DNA of 64,000 nucleotides. Origin: Croceivirga sp. GTDB lineage: Bacteria; Bacteroidota; Bacteroidia; Flavobacteriales; Flavobacteriaceae. The translations under genes and the position numbers were made by a program. The notes beneath the pieces are model-generated. The model made no database searches. It was not told where the DNA came from and saw only the letters and a program-made list of their open reading frames with translations. This document shows positions 62,421 to 64,000 of the stretch, piece after piece. Every line of letters begins with the position of its first letter. The stretch's first letter is position 1. The stretch covers positions 1 to 64,000 of the forward strand of contig JANQRG010000011.1 of assembly GCA_028284665.1 (NCBI GenBank). The letters run 5' to 3'.

Positions 62421-62507
62421 ATGCAATTTACATATTCGGACAACATAGGTATTATTGTATTGGCCATGGGCAGCACAATCACTACTATTATTACCCCCTG
62501 GGGGTAA
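62421..62507 (+). CDS. thrL: Threonine/isoleucine-rich leader peptide of thrA
   Basis: A 28-codon frame starts at ATG 62421 and stops at 62507, 54 bp before thrA. Its second half reads IGIIVLAMGSTITTIITPWG, with Thr and Ile concentrated as in the enterobacterial thr leader. An internal ATG at 62466 would give a 13-residue peptide with the same Thr/Ile run. The stop codon lies inside a strong GC-rich hairpin (62489-62509). Expected role: ribosome stalling at Thr/Ile codons sets the fold of the leader RNA. It is too short for normal gene callers. Confidence 0.7.
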   Translation: MQFTYSDNIGIIVLAMGSTITTIITPWG

Positions 62508-62544
62508 TAGTTCTTCTCATATTGTCCGCATTTTGCATTTTTTT
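62421..62544 (+). promoter_or_regulatory. Attenuator-like leader RNA of thrA
   Basis: A perfect 21-nt palindrome (TATTACCCCC-T-GGGGGTAATA, 62489-62509) covers the end of the leader frame. Outside it, ATGCAA (62421) and CGGACAA (62437) are complementary to TTGCAT (62533-62538) and TTGTCCG (62522-62528). The 3' partner runs directly into a T-run (62538-62544). The leader can therefore form a long outer stem followed by Ts, or be opened by a ribosome on the leader peptide. Confidence 0.6.
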
Positions 62545-62561
62545 ATCCTAATCAAATTCCT

Positions 62562-64000
62562 ATGAAAGTACTGAAATTTGGAGGCACTTCAGTAGCTAAT
62601 GCTTCTAATATAAAACAAGTAAAAAAGATTGTAGCTGATACCGCTACCTCCCAACAGTTGGTTGTTGTCTCTGCATTAGGTGGAGTTACTGACCTAATAC
62701 TAAATTGTTTGGAGTTGGCAGCAAAAAAAGATCCAGACTTTAAATCCGTTTTGGCAGAGATTGAGGAAAGGCATGTTACCACGGTCAAAGCATTATTCCC
62801 GCTAACCCAACAGAGTTCGGTATTAGGTACCGTAAAAAGTAACCTTAATGAACTGGAAACCCTTGTGGAAGGCGCTTTCCTGATTGGGGAAAAGACCTCC
62901 AGATTATCTGACAAAGTAGTGAGTTATGGAGAATTGCTTTCTTCATTTATTATAGCTACCTACTTTAAGACGGAAGGGTTATCAGCAGGGCTTAAAAACG
63001 GACGGGAATTGATATTTACGGACGACCAATTCGGGAAAGCCAATGTCGATTTCAAAACAACGAATACCGCTTGCGAAACCTACTTCAAAGGCTCCGATGA
63101 CCTTATCACTATTATACCGGGTTTCGTTTCCTCATCACTATCCGGTGACGCTACTACCCTTGGGCGTGGTGGTTCGGATTATACTGCTGCCATACTAGCG
63201 GCTGCGTTGAATGTTGAGGAACTGCAGATCTGGACAGATGTTAGCGGACTATATACGGCGAACCCCAGGTTAGTAAAACAGGCCAAAAGCGTACCACATA
63301 TTTCTTATGAGGAGGCCATGGAGCTTTCGCATTTTGGTGCAAAAGTAATCTATCCGCCCACCATTCAACCGGTATTGAGCAAAGGAATCCCTATTCGTAT
63401 AAAAAACACTTTCGATGCCGACCAGGAAGGCACTTATATCACAAAAAACAAGAATGGACAGGGCAAAACGGTTAGAGGGATCAGTCATGTTGGAGGGATT
63501 AGCTTGTTGTCATTGGAAGGCCCCGGAATGGTAGGTGTCCCTGGGATATCAAAACGATTTTTTGAAACTTTATCACTAGAGCAGATCAGCGTAGTTCTTA
63601 TAACGCAAGCTTCTTCAGAACATTCCATTTGCGTTGGTATTGCGGACAGCGATGTGGAAAGTGCTATTAAGGCAATCAATACCGTTTTTGAATTTGAAAT
63701 AACTTCCAAAAAAGTGCATCCTGTAGTAGTAGAAGGCGATTTGGCCATTATTGCTTTGGTAGGAGATAACATGAAAAGCCATCAAGGGCTAAGCGGAAAA
63801 ATGTTTAGTACTTTGGGAAGGAATAATGTGAATATCCGAGCTATCGCGCAGGGCGCCTCAGAAAGAAACATTTCGGCGGTAATCAAAAAAGAGGATGTAA
63901 AAAAGGCATTGAATGCGTTACATGAAACCTTCTTTGAAGAAAATACAAAACAGCTGAACCTTTTCGTAATGGGGGTGGGAAATGTAGGCGGGCGATTCCT
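62562..64000 (+). CDS. thrA: Bifunctional aspartate kinase/homoserine dehydrogenase, partial
   Basis: 479 codons from ATG 62562, open to the window edge. Aspartate kinase domain: KVLKFGGTSVANA, then TTLGRGGSDYTAAILAAAL, WTDVSGLYTANP and YEEAMELSHFGAKVIYPP. Two ACT-like regulatory repeats follow (about residues 310-460), then NLFVMGVGNVGGRFL, the start of the homoserine dehydrogenase Rossmann fold. It catalyses the first and third steps toward threonine. thrB and thrC probably follow outside the window. Confidence 0.95.
   Translation, partial: MKVLKFGGTSVANASNIKQVKKIVADTATSQQLVVVSALGGVTDLILNCLELAAKKDPDFKSVLAEIEERHVTTVKALFPLTQQSSVLGTVKSNLNELETLVEGAFLIGEKTSRLSDKVVSYGELLSSFIIATYFKTEGLSAGLKNGRELIFTDDQFGKANVDFKTTNTACETYFKGSDDLITIIPGFVSSSLSGDATTLGRGGSDYTAAILAAALNVEELQIWTDVSGLYTANPRLVKQAKSVPHISYEEAMELSHFGAKVIYPPTIQPVLSKGIPIRIKNTFDADQEGTYITKNKNGQGKTVRGISHVGGISLLSLEGPGMVGVPGISKRFFETLSLEQISVVLITQASSEHSICVGIADSDVESAIKAINTVFEFEITSKKVHPVVVEGDLAIIALVGDNMKSHQGLSGKMFSTLGRNNVNIRAIAQGASERNISAVIKKEDVKKALNALHETFFEENTKQLNLFVMGVGNVGGRF

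Noticed and set aside
62357-62551. 64-codon frame rich in His and Tyr upstream of thrA
   Set aside because: It crosses the promoter and the leader RNA in another frame; the Thr/Ile leader frame starting at 62421 explains the region better.

Overview
This window looks like a chromosomal segment of a marine or environmental Flavobacteriaceae species (Bacteroidetes). The main evidence is the many lipoproteins and secreted proteins with short Bacteroidetes-type signals, a TonB energiser, a carboxypeptidase-regulatory-domain protein, a TonB-plug protein, an IgGFc-binding/DUF11 surface protein and a 7TM-HD protein. Promoters fit the Bacteroidetes consensus TTG-N17-23-TAnnTTTG. It is mostly ordinary chromosome. 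I see no prophage, insertion sequence, CRISPR array or rRNA operon.

Layout. 1-2.7 kb: a truncated surface protein behind a stand-alone DUF4347 protein, then a Crp-type regulator gene broken by an in-frame stop. 2.8-4.8 kb: a minus-strand operon (deoxyribonucleotidase, esterase, VanX-type dipeptidase). 5-16.8 kb: housekeeping and envelope genes (5'-nucleotidase family, HAD phosphatase, rpiA, TonB, CarboxypepD protein, alanine symporter, membrane protein, dienelactone hydrolase, beta-barrel). 17.1-19.6 kb: an AT-rich ornithine-cyclodeaminase/aminotransferase pair behind a dyad that could be an operator. 19.7-28.3 kb: small proteins, a phosphodiesterase, a GIY-YIG-like protein, an aldo/keto reductase, two tandem lipoprotein penicillin-acylase-family enzymes and SelO. 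28.6-34.1 kb: a minus-strand run msrB-cysS-fur-folE-hisI-yidD-dcd-His-rich lipoprotein. Several of these products are zinc enzymes, and two striking palindromes lie in this region. 34.3-37.4 kb: an AraC-type membrane regulator divergent from an amidohydrolase. 37.4-38.3 kb: non-coding repeats and tRNA-Arg. 38.3-46.2 kb: a surface protein, a response-regulator relic, and a molybdenum-hydroxylase locus. 46.4-46.9 kb: tRNA-Ser and tRNA-Pro. 46.9-64 kb: a macroglobulin/TonB-plug protein, the 7TM-HD phosphodiesterase, a thiolase, an NlpC/P60 homologue without its catalytic Cys, a TPR protein, gyrA, clpC, the NAD(P)HX repair enzyme, and the start of a thr operon (thrA) with a leader-peptide attenuator.

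The observations I find most interesting are these. (1) A Thr/Ile-rich leader peptide and attenuator-like structure, with a good promoter, lie just before thrA. (2) A degenerate C40 peptidase has Ser in place of the catalytic Cys. (3) A possible metal (zinc) homeostasis neighbourhood surrounds a Fur-family regulator, with a perfect 23-bp dyad upstream of a His-rich lipoprotein and a perfect 25-bp dyad upstream of folE-fur. (4) A Crp-family gene carries a nonsense codon. (5) A DUF4347 domain is encoded as a separate small protein next to a surface protein. Functions are inferred by reading motifs. No database search was possible.
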